Origin: Friedmanniella luteola
Lineage (GTDB): Bacteria; Actinomycetota; Actinomycetes; Propionibacteriales; Propionibacteriaceae
Assembly (NCBI RefSeq): GCF_900105065.1
Contig: NZ_LT629749.1
Location: 1,302,001-1,366,000 of the forward strand
Length of the DNA stretch: 64,000 nt
Reading direction: 5' to 3'
Shown here: piece after piece, positions 48,058 through 58,464 of the stretch
How positions within the stretch are numbered: the stretch's first letter is position 1
How the letters are laid out: each line of letters begins with the position of its first letter
Translations under genes and position numbers: made by a program
The notes under the pieces: generated by a model
Told to the model about the DNA's origin: nothing
The model's input: the letters and a program-made list of their open reading frames with translations, nothing else
Databases searched by the model: none

Positions 48058-48342
48058 GTGCTGGCCGATGCGCTCGAGCACCTCGTCCGCGGCATCGTCA
48101 CCAACCCCGGCGACGTCGTGGTGAAGGACAAGGACCTGCGTCGCGGGCGGATGCTCGAGGTGCGGGTGAACCCCGAGGACATCGGCAAGGTGATCGGTCG
48201 CAACGGCCGCACGGCGACCGCGCTCCGCACGGTCGTCGCGGCGCTCGCCGGGCGTGACCAGGTCCGGGTCGACTTCGTCGACGTGGACAAGGGCCCGCGC
48301 CGCACCGGCAGCACCGGCGGTGGCGGCTCCCGCCGTCGCTGA
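48058..48342 (+). CDS. KH-domain RNA-binding protein (KhpA/YlqC family)
   Basis: A 94-residue RNA-binding protein with one KH domain; the GxxG loop is IGKVIGRNGRTATALRTVV. In other bacteria KhpA pairs with KhpB and affects cell length and mRNA stability. Here it has a Gly/Ser/Arg-rich tail (RRTGSTGGGGSRRR). GTG starts 1 nt after the rpsP stop, so translation is coupled. The order rpsP-khpA-rimM-trmD is standard. Confidence 0.93.
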   Translation: MLADALEHLVRGIVTNPGDVVVKDKDLRRGRMLEVRVNPEDIGKVIGRNGRTATALRTVVAALAGRDQVRVDFVDVDKGPRRTGSTGGGGSRRR

Positions 48343-48363
48343 CCCGGTCCCGAAGACCACCGC

Positions 48364-48395
48364 ACGCCCCGACCCCGTCCGCGGGGCCGGGGCGT
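48364..48395 (+). terminator. Strong hairpin between the KH gene and rimM
   Basis: ACGCCCCG (48364-48371) plus CCCCG pair with CGGGG plus CGGGGCGT (88-95) around loop TCCG; 13 bp with one mismatch. There is no U-run, so it may attenuate or separate the rpsP-khpA transcript from rimM-trmD. Confidence 0.55.
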
Positions 48396-48442
48396 CGGTG
48401 TTCCCACGGGTCCACCCCCCGCACACTGCTGAGGAGATCAGG

Positions 48443-49045
48443 ATGGCTGAGACCGTCGAGGTGGTGGTCGGTATAATCGGCCGCGCCCACGGGATCCGCG
48501 GTGACGTGACCATCGAGGTCCGCACCGACGAGCCCGAGCGCCGTTTCGCCGTCGGCGCGGTCCTGCGGTCCGAGGACGGCCGGCGCACCTTCACCGTCAC
48601 CAGCTCCCGCGACCACTCAGGCCGGCTGCTCGTGCACTTCGACCAGCTGCCCGACCGCACGGCGGCCGAGGCCGCCCGCAGCACCGTCCTCGTCACCGAC
48701 GTCGACCCGGCCGAGCGCCCCGAGGACGACGACGAGTTCTACGACCGCCAGCTGATCGGCATGGTCGTCCGGTCCGCCGACGGCGCTCGGGTGGGCACCG
48801 TCAGCGACGTCCTGCACCTGCCGCTGCAGGACACCCTCGAGCTGGCGACCGACGACGGCACCCGGCTGGTGCCCTTCGTGGCCGCCGTGGTGCCACGCGT
48901 CGACCTGGCGGCGGGCGAGCTGCACCTGGCCGACGTCCCCGGCCTGCTCACCGACCGCGACGAGGACGACCCCGAGGCCGATGACGCCGACGAGGACGAC
49001 CCCGCCGGGGAGGACGCGGACCGGCCGGGGGACGACCGGGCCTGA
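48443..49045 (+). CDS. rimM: Ribosome maturation factor RimM
   Basis: RimM helps mature the 30S head by binding S19. The N-terminal beta-barrel has [20 protein letters not shown] (the conserved GRIxxPHGIRGE block), the second PRC-barrel domain has [20 protein letters not shown] and [12 protein letters not shown]. The last 30 residues are almost only Asp/Glu/Ala, an actinobacterial-type acidic tail. ATG 48443 follows GAGGAG. Its TGA overlaps the trmD ATG. Confidence 0.95.
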   Translation: MAETVEVVVGIIGRAHGIRGDVTIEVRTDEPERRFAVGAVLRSEDGRRTFTVTSSRDHSGRLLVHFDQLPDRTAAEAARSTVLVTDVDPAERPEDDDEFYDRQLIGMVVRSADGARVGTVSDVLHLPLQDTLELATDDGTRLVPFVAAVVPRVDLAAGELHLADVPGLLTDRDEDDPEADDADEDDPAGEDADRPGDDRA

Positions 49046-50250
49046 TGCGTCTCGACATCGTCTCGATCTTCCCCGAGTACCTCGCCCCGCTGGAGCTCTC
49101 GCTGGTCGGCAAGGCCGTCCGCACCGGGATCGTCGAGCTGGCCGTGCACGACCTGCGGCAGTGGACGCACGACCGGCACCGCACCGTCGACGACACCCCC
49201 TACGGCGGGGGCGCCGGGATGGTCATGAAGCCCGACCCGTGGGGGGAGGCGCTCGACGCCCTCGTCCCGCCCGGCACCGCGGGCGACCCGGTGCTGCTGG
49301 TCATGACCCCGTCGGGCCGGCGCTTCGACCAGGCCCTCGCCGCCGAGCTGGCGGGGGAGCGGCACCTCGTCGTCGCCTGCGGCCGCTACGAGGGCATCGA
49401 CGCCCGGGTGGTCGAGCACGCGCGCAGCCGCCTGCGGGTGCTGGAGGTCAGCCTGGGCGACTACGTGCTGAACGGCGGCGAGGCCGCGGCGCTGGCCATC
49501 ACCGAGGCCGTCGTCCGGCTGCTGCCGGGCGTCATCGGCAACCCGGCGTCGCTGACGGAGGAGTCGCACGCGGCCGGCCACGACGGCCTCCTCGAGTACC
49601 CCGTCTACACCAAGCCGCCGAGCTGGCGCGGCCTGGACGTGCCCCCCGTGCTGTTCTCCGGCCACCACGGCCAGATCGCCGCCTGGCGCCGCGAGCAGGC
49701 CGTCGAGCGCACCCGGCAGCGCCGCCCGGACCTGCTGCCGTCCGAGTACGACCCGCTGGTGGTGGCGCGGGCCGTCGAGGCCGACGCCGGCGAGCTCTGG
49801 ACCCTGCAGCAGGCCGCCTACCTGGCCGAGGGGCGCCGGCACGGCACCTTCGACATCCCGCCGCTGGCCGAGACGCTCGCGGAGCTCCGGGCCTCCCTCG
49901 CCGACGGCCTCGTGCTGGTCGCGCGCCGGGCCGGCCGGCTCGTCGGCTCGGTGCGGGGCGAGGTCCGCGGGGACGACGTCTGGTACGTCGGCCGGCTGAT
50001 GGTGGCCCCCGACCTGCAGCGGGCCGGCGTGGGCAGCGCCCTGCTGGAGCGGGTCGAGGCGATGGCACCGCCCAGCACCCGCCGGATCGCCCTGGTGACC
50101 GGCGTGCACAGCGACGCCAACGTGGCCTTCTACCGGCGGCGCGGCTACCGCGTCGTCGGCCGGCGCTCGCACCCCGGGGTCGACGTGCTCGACCTGGAGA
50201 AGCCCTGGGCCCCGACAGGCGGCGGGACGGTGGTGACCGGCGAGGTGTAG
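49045..50250 (+). CDS. trmD: tRNA (guanine-N1)-methyltransferase TrmD fused to a GNAT acetyltransferase
   Basis: TrmD methylates G37 of tRNAs with GG in the anticodon loop and so prevents +1 frameshifting. Residues 1 to about 240 are a full Trm[32 protein letters not shown], the SAM knot [14 protein letters not shown] near 112 and [23 protein letters not shown]. Residues about 250-392 are a GNAT domain: [40 protein letters not shown] (acetyl-CoA loop) and [17 protein letters not shown]. The chain is continuous with no stop or shift. Normal TrmD is about 230-260 residues. What the acetyltransferase half modifies is unknown. Confidence 0.93.
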   Translation: MRLDIVSIFPEYLAPLELSLVGKAVRTGIVELAVHDLRQWTHDRHRTVDDTPYGGGAGMVMKPDPWGEALDALVPPGTAGDPVLLVMTPSGRRFDQALAAELAGERHLVVACGRYEGIDARVVEHARSRLRVLEVSLGDYVLNGGEAAALAITEAVVRLLPGVIGNPASLTEESHAAGHDGLLEYPVYTKPPSWRGLDVPPVLFSGHHGQIAAWRREQAVERTRQRRPDLLPSEYDPLVVARAVEADAGELWTLQQAAYLAEGRRHGTFDIPPLAETLAELRASLADGLVLVARRAGRLVGSVRGEVRGDDVWYVGRLMVAPDLQRAGVGSALLERVEAMAPPSTRRIALVTGVHSDANVAFYRRRGYRVVGRRSHPGVDVLDLEKPWAPTGGGTVVTGEV

Positions 50251-50366
50251 CCACCTCGTCGGTCCCCACGCTGCCGGCGTCCGCGCCGGACGGATGCGGT
50301 CCGCGACGTGGTGAAGAACACCAGTGCGGCCGATGGTCCTATGCGTGAGTTTTCTGTGCGGAGTCC

Positions 50367-50379
50367 TAGGGTTGGGACC
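50367..50379 (+). promoter_or_regulatory. Leaderless promoter of the sdh operon
   Basis: TAGGGT (50367-50372) is 7 nt from the GTG at 50380. GTGAGT at 50345-50350, 16 bp upstream, is a possible -35. The spacing decides the sdhC start against upstream in-frame codons at 50308 and 50341. Confidence 0.55.
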
Positions 50380-51096
50380 GTGGCAACGACAACCCTGTCG
50401 CCGACGCAGCGCGCCGTCCGGACGACGGTCGCGCTCAAGGCGCTGATGGCGGTCAGCGGGCTGATCCTGATCGGCTACCTGCTGGCCCACATGTACGGCA
50501 ACCTCAAGGTCTTCGCGGGTCAGCAGGCCTTCGACGACTACGCGCACCACCTCCGCACCCTCGGCGAGCCGATCCTGCCCCACACCGGGCTGCTGTGGAT
50601 CATCCGCGTCGTGCTCCTCGCGGCGGTGTTCGGTCACGGCTGGGCCGCCTTCAAGCTGTGGGCCCGCGCCCGCCACGCCCGCGGGGGCGGCGGCGCCAAG
50701 CGCTACCAGTCGACGAAGGGCCGGACCGGGGTCCAGCGGACCTACTCCTCCTTCACCCTGCGGTGGGGCGGCATCGTGATCGCGCTGTTCGTGATCTTCC
50801 ACCTGCTGCACTTCACCTGGAACACCATCCACCCGGGCGGGGCGAGCGACAGCCCCTACCAGCGCGTCGTCAACGGCTTCGGCGTCTGGTGGGTCGTGGT
50901 GGCCTACACCCTCGCCATGGTCGCGGTGGGCTTCCACCTGCGGCACGGCACCTGGAGCGCCCTCACGACGCTGGGCCTCAACACCTCCGCCGCGATGCGG
51001 CACCGGCTGAACGTCCTGGCCTACGTGGTCGCCGGTGTCGTCACCGTCGGCTTCCTCCTTCCTCCGTACAGCATTCTCCTGGGGCTGGTGAGCTGA
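50380..51096 (+). CDS. sdhC: Succinate dehydrogenase cytochrome b subunit (b558/diheme type)
   Basis: The single large membrane anchor of a type B succinate:menaquinone oxidoreductase as in Bacillus and actinobacteria. The 238-residue protein has five predicted spans with His residues likely ligating two haems: LLAHMYGNLKVF, VFGHGWAAFKLW, IVIALFVIFHLLHFTWN, and VGFHLRHGTW. It passes electrons from the flavoprotein/iron-sulfur subunits to menaquinone. sdhA begins 3 bp after its stop. Confidence 0.93.
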   Translation: MATTTLSPTQRAVRTTVALKALMAVSGLILIGYLLAHMYGNLKVFAGQQAFDDYAHHLRTLGEPILPHTGLLWIIRVVLLAAVFGHGWAAFKLWARARHARGGGGAKRYQSTKGRTGVQRTYSSFTLRWGGIVIALFVIFHLLHFTWNTIHPGGASDSPYQRVVNGFGVWWVVVAYTLAMVAVGFHLRHGTWSALTTLGLNTSAAMRHRLNVLAYVVAGVVTVGFLLPPYSILLGLVS

Positions 51097-51099
51097 TCG

Positions 51100-53166
<2,067 letters not shown>

Positions 53167-53236
53167 TGCTGCTCCGCCACCGCTCGACCGGGCAAGACCG
53201 AGACATGAGGTGCGCAGCGCGCGCGAGGGAGAAGAC

Positions 53237-54055
53237 ATGACGATCACGGCTGGAGACAAGAACGTGGCGGGGGAGGTCCAGGCCTCCGGGGCCGGCGGCA
53301 CCCGTCTGATGACCATCACGGTCCGGGTCTGGCGCCAGGCCGACGCCCGGTCCGAGGGCCGGATGGTGGCCTACGAGGTGCCCGGCGTCTCGGAGCACAT
53401 GTCCTTCCTGGAGATGATGGACGTGCTCAACGAGCGGCTGACCCTGGAGGGCGACGACCCGATCGCGTTCGACCACGACTGCCGCGAGGGCATCTGCGGC
53501 CAGTGCGGCGTGGTCATCGACGGCGTGGCCCACGGCCCGCAGCAGACGACCACCTGCCAGCTGCACATGCGCTCGTTCGCCGACGGCGCCACGATCGACG
53601 TGGAGCCGTGGCGGGCCGACGCCTTCCCCGTGGTCAAGGACCTGATGGTCGACCGCGGCGCGTTCGACCGGATCATCCAGGCCGGCGGCTACATCTCCGC
53701 GCCGACCGGGACCGCGCCGGACGCCCACGCCTCGCCCATCCCCAAGGCCAACTCCGACCACGCCTTCGAGGCCGCCGCCTGCATCGGCTGCGGCGCCTGC
53801 GTGGCGGCGTGCCCCAACGGCTCGGCCATGCTGTACACCGCGGCGAAGGTGACGCACCTGGGCCTGCTGCCGCAGGGGCAGCCCGAGCGGCACTCGCGGG
53901 TGCTCGGGATGGTCGCGCAGCACGACGCCGAGGGCTTCGGCGGCTGCACCAACATCGGTGAGTGCACCGCGGTCTGCCCGAAGGAGATCCCCTTCGAGAC
54001 GATCTCCCGGCTCAACCGGGACCTGTACGGGGCGATCACCCACCCGAACAGCTGA
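53237..54055 (+). CDS. sdhB: Succinate dehydrogenase iron-sulfur subunit
   Basis: Carries electrons from FAD to the quinone site. All three clusters are present: [2Fe-2S] [10 protein letters not shown] near residue 81, [4Fe-4S] [12 protein letters not shown] near 181, and [3Fe-4S] [12 protein letters not shown] near 236. 272 residues. ATG 53237 follows GCGAGGGAG; an earlier in-frame ATG (53210) lacks a good site. The sdhA-sdhB gap is 70 bp. A 16-bp terminator follows after the stop. Confidence 0.95.
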   Translation: MTITAGDKNVAGEVQASGAGGTRLMTITVRVWRQADARSEGRMVAYEVPGVSEHMSFLEMMDVLNERLTLEGDDPIAFDHDCREGICGQCGVVIDGVAHGPQQTTTCQLHMRSFADGATIDVEPWRADAFPVVKDLMVDRGAFDRIIQAGGYISAPTGTAPDAHASPIPKANSDHAFEAAACIGCGACVAACPNGSAMLYTAAKVTHLGLLPQGQPERHSRVLGMVAQHDAEGFGGCTNIGECTAVCPKEIPFETISRLNRDLYGAITHPNS

Positions 54056-54080
54056 CCTCGACGACCCGAGCCCGCGCTCC

Positions 54081-54104
54081 GCGTCCTGAGCCGGTCGGAG
54101 GACC
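54081..54104. repeat. Degenerate copy of the CCCTGAGC repeat after sdhB
   Basis: GCGTCCTGAGCCGGTCGGAGG and ACCG following keep the CCTGAGCC.GTCG core with changed outer arms (CCT/AGG). It abuts the sdh terminator. Confidence 0.5.
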
Positions 54105-54139
54105 GACGGCCACCGACCCTCCCGGGTCGGTGGCCGTCG
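54104..54139 (+). terminator. Terminator of the sdh operon
   Basis: CGACGGCCACCGACCC (54104-54119) and its exact complement at 54124-54139 form a perfect 16-bp stem with loop TCCC, followed by TCGTCCTT. It is the longest perfect terminator stem here. Confidence 0.8.
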
Positions 54140-54165
54140 TCGTCCTTGGGAGGCCGCCCTCGCGC

Positions 54166-55071
54166 TCAGCCGGCCAGCCGCTCGGCCGCCGCGCGCACCA
54201 GACCGAACTGCGGGTGCTCCGGCTGCCCGCCCGCCGGGTCGCCGCCCGGCTGGAGGCTGACGTTGTCGTCCATCCCGACCACCACCTCGACGGTGAGCAT
54301 CAGCCGGTCGTCCACGCGGGTCACGCCGAGGCTCTCGAAGAAGCCCTCCTGACTGCTCTCCCCGCCCTGCTGGGTGTAGACCGGCACGACGGCGAACTCC
54401 CCGGAGGTCCCCGCCGGTGTCGTCACCTCGACCCGGACGGGGTCGCCGGGGGCGTCCAGCAGGGTGTTCCCGTGGTCCTCCAGAGTCGCGGCGCAGTCGT
54501 CGACCCACCCTCGGACGACCCGCTCGGCCCGCTGGGCCGCCCCGGGGTCGGCGAACTGCAGGGCGAGCGTCTGCACCGCGGGCTGCTCCTGCCCCGGGTG
54601 GCGGAAGTCGCGAGCGGCCTGCCCGCTCGCCCGGAGCGGAGCCAGTCCGTCGGGGATGCAGGCCGAGAGCTCGTCGGGGACCCGGCCCGTGCCGGTCGGG
54701 GCGATCTCCAGCGCGGGGCCGCCGCGGGTGGGGACGTCCGCCGCGCGCAGCAGGGTGGCGGTGCCGACCGTCCGGGCCGGGGTCGGCGGCACCGTGGACG
54801 GCGCGTCCGGCGCCGGTGAGGCGGCCGGCCGCGACGGGACCGCCGACGCCACCGGCGGCGGCGCGGTGTCGTCGCGGCCGGGCAGCTGGGTGAGCAGGCC
54901 TCCGCCCGCCAGCGCCACGACCACGGCGGCCGCAGCAGCCGTGGCGGCGTGCCGCCGGTGGCGTCGGCGGGCCCCCAGCCGGCGGACCCGCACCGGGTCG
55001 AGGGGGGTGGCTCCGTGCTCCGCATCGGCGCTGAGGCCCCGCAGCAGCTGGTCCAGGTCGTGTCCGGTCAT
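54166..55071 (-). CDS. Single-span membrane protein coupled to an ECF sigma factor
   Basis: A 301-residue protein. The cytoplasmic N-terminus ([20 protein letters not shown], then an Arg/His-rich RRLGARRRHRRH) leads to one membrane span (ATAAAAAVVVALAGGGLL), a Pro/Ala/Ser-rich linker and an outer domain of about 170 residues (DELSACIPDGLAPLRASGQA, GWVDDCAATLEDHG) containing two spaced Cys. The ATG overlaps the sigma-factor stop (ATGA). The layout suggests an anti-sigma factor or sensor, though I do not recognise a classical zinc anti-sigma motif (HxxxCxxC). No close family is named with confidence. Confidence 0.75.
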   Translation of the reverse strand: MTGHDLDQLLRGLSADAEHGATPLDPVRVRRLGARRRHRRHAATAAAAAVVVALAGGGLLTQLPGRDDTAPPPVASAVPSRPAASPAPDAPSTVPPTPARTVGTATLLRAADVPTRGGPALEIAPTGTGRVPDELSACIPDGLAPLRASGQAARDFRHPGQEQPAVQTLALQFADPGAAQRAERVVRGWVDDCAATLEDHGNTLLDAPGDPVRVEVTTPAGTSGEFAVVPVYTQQGGESSQEGFFESLGVTRVDDRLMLTVEVVVGMDDNVSLQPGGDPAGGQPEHPQFGLVRAAAERLAG

Positions 55072-55562
55072 CGCCGTCCCTCCTCGAGGGTCTCGTCGGC
55101 CAGCAGGACGGCCAGGGCGGCGCGCCCTCGGGACAGCCGGGCCTTCACCGTGCCGACCGGTGCCCCGACCTCCGCGGCGACCGCGGCCACGGGGAGGTCG
55201 GCCAGGTGGTGCAGCACGATCGCCCGCCGCTGGTCGGCTGGCAGGGCCTGCAGGGCCCGGGCCAGCGCCACGCGGGTGACGTCGGGCTCCACGGGGGTCC
55301 GGGGTGCGTGCGCCCGGTCCGCGGGCAGCAGGGCCTTCCGGGCGCGTCGCCAGCGGCTGACGGCCAGCCGGTAGGCGACGGTCCGCACCCAGGCCTCGGG
55401 GGCCTGGTCGACGTCGAGCGTGCGGCGCCGGTCCCAGGCCCGGATGAACGCCTCCTGCACGCAGTCCTGGGCCTCGGTCACGCTGCCGCACATCGCGTAG
55501 ATCTGGCCGACGAGGCGACCGAACGACGCCGCGTAGAAGGCGTCGAAGGCCTCCTCGTCCAT
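55068..55562 (-). CDS. ECF RNA polymerase sigma factor, SigE family
   Basis: A 164-residue sigma-70 family factor. Region 2: [40 protein letters not shown] and [18 protein letters not shown] (2.4-like). Region 4: [20 protein letters not shown] and [20 protein letters not shown] (recognition helix). The pattern fits the SigE-type ECF group common in actinobacteria. ATG 55562 with GGGAGGA 6 nt before it is preferred to an upstream in-frame ATG at 55654. It is encoded immediately before its membrane-protein partner and opposite rplS. The promoter it recognises is not clear. Confidence 0.9.
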   Translation of the reverse strand: MDEEAFDAFYAASFGRLVGQIYAMCGSVTEAQDCVQEAFIRAWDRRRTLDVDQAPEAWVRTVAYRLAVSRWRRARKALLPADRAHAPRTPVEPDVTRVALARALQALPADQRRAIVLHHLADLPVAAVAAEVGAPVGTVKARLSRGRAALAVLLADETLEEGRR

Positions 55563-55823
55563 CCCGGTCCTCCCCGTCGTGAGCCGGTGGTCGACCGGGC
55601 CGGCCCATCCTGGCGGCCCCGGGGGGTGGTCCGCCACCTCCGTCGTCGGCTCCATCACGTCCTCCGCTGCTCGGTCTGCACGCTCCCGGCCGGGGAACGT
55701 CGGACGCCGTCGTCCTGACCCGTCTACGCGGGCCGGGGCGGTCCGGTTGCGTCCGCCGCGCGGTCGGGGGTCGGCGGGTCGAGGGGCGACCCGGTACCCC
55801 GACGATTTCCGGGCTGGGCGCCG

Positions 55824-55875
55824 CTGTGGCAGACTGACTCGCTGTTGTCCTCTGGATGCGCGGCTCCTGCCACAG
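55824..55875 (+). promoter_or_regulatory. Inverted repeat in the rplS upstream region
   Basis: CTGTGGCAG (55824-55832) and CTGCCACAG (55867-55875) are exact complements 34 bp apart. CAGACT (55830-55835), overlapping the first arm, is a -10 candidate for rplS with TTTCCG 18 bp upstream. The 385-bp gap 55563-55947 otherwise shows nothing coding. Confidence 0.4.
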
Positions 55876-55947
55876 GGGGATCGTCCGCGGCCGGGGACCA
55901 TCGAACCCACCGACGTGGTGACCTGTGGCACCGGCGAGGAAACACCC

Positions 55948-56301
55948 ATGAGCAAGCTGATCGACGCACTGGACCAGGCGTCCCTGCGCACCGACATCCC
56001 CACCTTCCGCCCCGGCGACTCCGTCAAGGTGCACGTGAAGGTCACCGAGGGCAACCGCTCCCGGCTCCAGGTCTTCGCCGGCGTGGTCATCTCGATCGCC
56101 GGTGACGGCGTGCGCGAGGCGTTCACCGTCCGCAAGGTCAGCTTCGGCGTCGGCGTGGAGCGCACCTTCCCGCTGCACAGCCCGATCATCGACCACGTCG
56201 AGGTCGACCGCCGCGGCGACGTCCGTCGCGCCAAGCTGTACTACCTGCGCGACCTGCGCGGCAAGGCCGCCAAGATCAAGGAGAAGCGCGAGGCTCGCTG
56301 A
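55948..56301 (+). CDS. rplS: 50S ribosomal protein L19
   Basis: L19 lies at the 30S-50S interface. The 117 residues match the family: [60 protein letters not shown], and the C-terminal [21 protein letters not shown] 55948 follows GGCGAGGA. It is separated from trmD, its usual neighbour, by the sdh and sigma genes. Confidence 0.97.
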   Translation: MSKLIDALDQASLRTDIPTFRPGDSVKVHVKVTEGNRSRLQVFAGVVISIAGDGVREAFTVRKVSFGVGVERTFPLHSPIIDHVEVDRRGDVRRAKLYYLRDLRGKAAKIKEKREAR

Positions 56302-56319
56302 GCGACCCGCGTCCGTCCG

Positions 56320-56344
56320 CCCGGTGGGCTCCCGAGCCACCGGG
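56320..56344 (+). terminator. Hairpin after rplS
   Basis: CCCGGTGGGCT and AGCCACCGGG pair around CCCG with one bulged G. It is 18 bp after the rplS stop and probably ends or trims the mRNA; there is no U-run. Confidence 0.55.
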
Positions 56345-56359
56345 CCACGGTTCCTGCCT

Positions 56360-56453
56360 CGACCACGGTGCTCCCACGGCGGGCACCCCGGCGGCGTCCG
56401 ACCGGTTCTCCCGGTCTGGCGCGTCCGGGGTGCCGCCGCGGGCGCCGTGGTCG
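56360..56453 (+). other. Large inverted repeat / structured region between rplS and lepB
   Basis: Three nested helices: CGACCACGG (56360-56368) with CCGTGGTCG (56445-56453); GGCGG plus CACCCCGG (56378-56391, one bulge) with CCGGGGTG plus CCGCC (56425-56437); and a terminal ACCGG/CCGGT hairpin (56401-56415). That is about 27 bp of pairing in 94 nt with no coding signal. Confidence 0.6.
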
Positions 56454-56594
56454 TCGCGTCTCCGCTCGCGGTCGGTCCTGCCGGCCGGTGAGTCACGCGC
56501 GTCGGCCCGGGATCCGGGCTACGGTGGACGCTGTTCCCGCCGCGACCGCGGCACCCGCGCAAGCCGCGATCGACGCCGGACCCGAGGCGAGCAG

Positions 56595-57398
56595 TTGACC
56601 ACTGACCAGAACGCCCGCAGCAGCACTGCGGCGGGCGGTGACTCCCGCCCGCGCCGCAGCGCCGGCCAGCAGGTCGGATCCTTCGTGAAGGAGTTGGTCT
56701 TCGTCGTCGTCGGCGCGCTGATCGTCTCCTCCCTGCTCCGCGCCTTCGTCGGGCAGATGTTCATCATCCCGTCGCAGTCCATGGAGAGCACGCTGCTGAT
56801 CGGCGACCGGGTCGTCGTGCAGAAGATCACCGACTTCCACCGCGGCGACGTCGTGGTGTTCGAGGACCCGGGCGGCTGGCTGGACGAGGAGCCCGTCGCC
56901 GAGCCCGGCCCGTTCGACCGCGTCCTGGAGTTCGTCGGCGTCCCGACGGCCAGCACCCCCGGCCACCTGATCAAGCGCGTGATCGGGATGCCCGGCGACC
57001 GCGTGGTCTGCTGCGACGACGACGGTCGGCTGTCGGTCAACGGCCAGCCCCTGGACGAGACCAGCTACCTCTACGTCAACCCGGGCGGTGACCAGGTGAC
57101 GCCCTCCGACGTCCAGTTCGAGGTGGTCGTGCCGAAGGACCGGATCTTCGTGATGGGCGACCACCGCGACCTCAGCGCCGACTCCCGCTGCCACCTCTCC
57201 GACGTCTGGCCCGACCTGCCGCGGGGCGGCATCGCCTTCGTGCCCGAGGACCTCGTCGTCGGGCCGGCGTTCGCCATCGCCGCGCCCTTCGACCGCGCCG
57301 AACGGCTGCGCACCCCGGCCACCTTCGCCGACGTGCCGGCGCCGACCGAGCCGGCGCCCGACCGCGCGGTGATCGAGCCCGCCGGGGTCAGCTGCTGA
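56595..57398 (+). CDS. lepB: Signal peptidase I
   Basis: LepB removes signal peptides of Sec and Tat substrates on the outer face of the membrane, including several encoded in this window. The 267-residue protein has an N-terminal span (VKELVFVVVGALIVSSLLRA), the catalytic Ser in FIIPSQSMESTLLIGD (near residue 61), the Lys in HLIKRVIGMPGDRVVCCDDD (near 126) and box E GDHRDLSADSRCHL. Unusually for the family it has four Cys in or near the catalytic core. TTG 56595 with GAGGCGAG ahead is the likely start; TACGGT (56520-56525) is a -10 candidate. Its TGA overlaps the rnhB ATG. Confidence 0.94.
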   Translation: MTTDQNARSSTAAGGDSRPRRSAGQQVGSFVKELVFVVVGALIVSSLLRAFVGQMFIIPSQSMESTLLIGDRVVVQKITDFHRGDVVVFEDPGGWLDEEPVAEPGPFDRVLEFVGVPTASTPGHLIKRVIGMPGDRVVCCDDDGRLSVNGQPLDETSYLYVNPGGDQVTPSDVQFEVVVPKDRIFVMGDHRDLSADSRCHLSDVWPDLPRGGIAFVPEDLVVGPAFAIAAPFDRAERLRTPATFADVPAPTEPAPDRAVIEPAGVSC

Positions 57399-58153
57399 TG
57401 GCCGGTCCGGGGGAGCACGGGACGGTGCCCGACCACGGCGAGGTGCCGACGGTCAAGGTGCGCCGCGACAGCGGCCTGTACGGGTACGAGCGCGCCCTGG
57501 TCCGGGTGGGGCTCGGCCCGGTCGCCGGGGCGGACGAGGCGGGGCGCGGCGCGTGCGCGGGACCGCTGGTGGCCGGCGCGGTCATCCTGTCCGACGCCCG
57601 GCACCGCCAGATCAAGGGCCTGGCCGACTCCAAGCTGCTGACCGCCCGGACGCGGGAGCGGCTGTACGACGAGATCACCGCCAAGGCGCTCGCCTGGTCG
57701 GTCGTCGCGGTGGAGCCGGGGGAGTGCGACCGGCTCGGCATGCACGTCGCCGACATCACGGCGCTGCGGCGGGCGCTGCTGCGGTTGGACGTCGCCCCCA
57801 CCTACGTGCTGACCGACGGGTTCCCCGTCGACGGGCTCGGGGTGCCCGGCCTCGCCGTCTGGAAGGGCGACCGGGTCGCGGCCTGCGTCGCCGCCGCGTC
57901 GATCATCGCCAAGGTGACACGGGACCGCATCATGACCGAGCTCGACGCCGTCCACCCGCAGTACGCGTTCGCCGTGCACAAGGGCTACTGCACACCCCTG
58001 CACCAGGAGCGGCTGGACCTCCACGGCCCGTCGGCCACGCACCGGATGCGCTTCGACAACGTGGCCCGAACCACTAGAGTCGATACGATGTCCGACCTGC
58101 CCCGCTCCCGCCCCGCCGCCGCCCTCCTCGACGCCGAACGGGCCGTCTCGTGA
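57398..58153 (+). CDS. rnhB: Ribonuclease HII
   Basis: RNase HII removes single ribonucleotides and RNA primers from DNA. The acidic active site is in VAGADEAGRGACAGPLVAGA (Asp-Glu), with the third Asp in PTYVLTDGFPVDGL and the fourth in SIIAKVTRDRIM. 251 residues. N-terminal 45 residues precede the catalytic start, and the C-terminal 40 (after HRMRFDNVAR) form a non-conserved tail that overlaps the next GTG. Gene order lepB-rnhB-DUF2469 is the common actinobacterial arrangement. Confidence 0.95.
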   Translation: MAGPGEHGTVPDHGEVPTVKVRRDSGLYGYERALVRVGLGPVAGADEAGRGACAGPLVAGAVILSDARHRQIKGLADSKLLTARTRERLYDEITAKALAWSVVAVEPGECDRLGMHVADITALRRALLRLDVAPTYVLTDGFPVDGLGVPGLAVWKGDRVAACVAAASIIAKVTRDRIMTELDAVHPQYAFAVHKGYCTPLHQERLDLHGPSATHRMRFDNVARTTRVDTMSDLPRSRPAAALLDAERAVS

Positions 58154-58464
58154 GCGCTGAGGACCTCGAGCAGTACGAGAGCGAGCTCGAGCTCCAGCTC
58201 TACCGCGAGTACAAGGACGTGGTGGGGATCTTCACCTACGCGGTGGAGACCGAGCGGCGCTTCTACCTCTGCAACGCCGTCGACCTCAAGGTCCGGACCG
58301 AGGGTGGCGACGTCTACTACGAGGTCTCGATGGCCGACGCCTGGGTCTGGGACATGTACCGCCCCGCCCGTTTCGTGAAGAGCGCGAAGGTCCTGACCTT
58401 CCGCGACGTCTCCATCGAGGAGATCACGCACAGCGACCTGCAGGTCCCCAAGAACGTCCCCTGA
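58150..58464 (+). CDS. DUF2469 domain protein
   Basis: A 104-residue protein of a family confined to actinobacteria and almost always after rnhB (Rv2901c-like). It is acidic, with the core ELELQLYREYKDVVGIFTYA, VETERRFYLCNAVDLKVR and DAWVWDMYRPARFVKSAKVL. The function is not known; conservation suggests a housekeeping role. GTG overlaps the rnhB stop. Its own stop codon lies inside the first unit of the 19-bp tandem repeat, so the repeat has expanded right up to the coding end. Confidence 0.92.
   Translation: MSAEDLEQYESELELQLYREYKDVVGIFTYAVETERRFYLCNAVDLKVRTEGGDVYYEVSMADAWVWDMYRPARFVKSAKVLTFRDVSIEEITHSDLQVPKNVP

Noticed and set aside
55690-55735. Auto-regulated ECF promoter (GGAAC...CGTCTA) before the sigma gene or rplS
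   Set aside because: GGAAC and CGTCTA on the plus strand are 22 bp apart, outside the usual 16-19 bp, and point away from the sigma gene. No convincing minus-strand pair was found.
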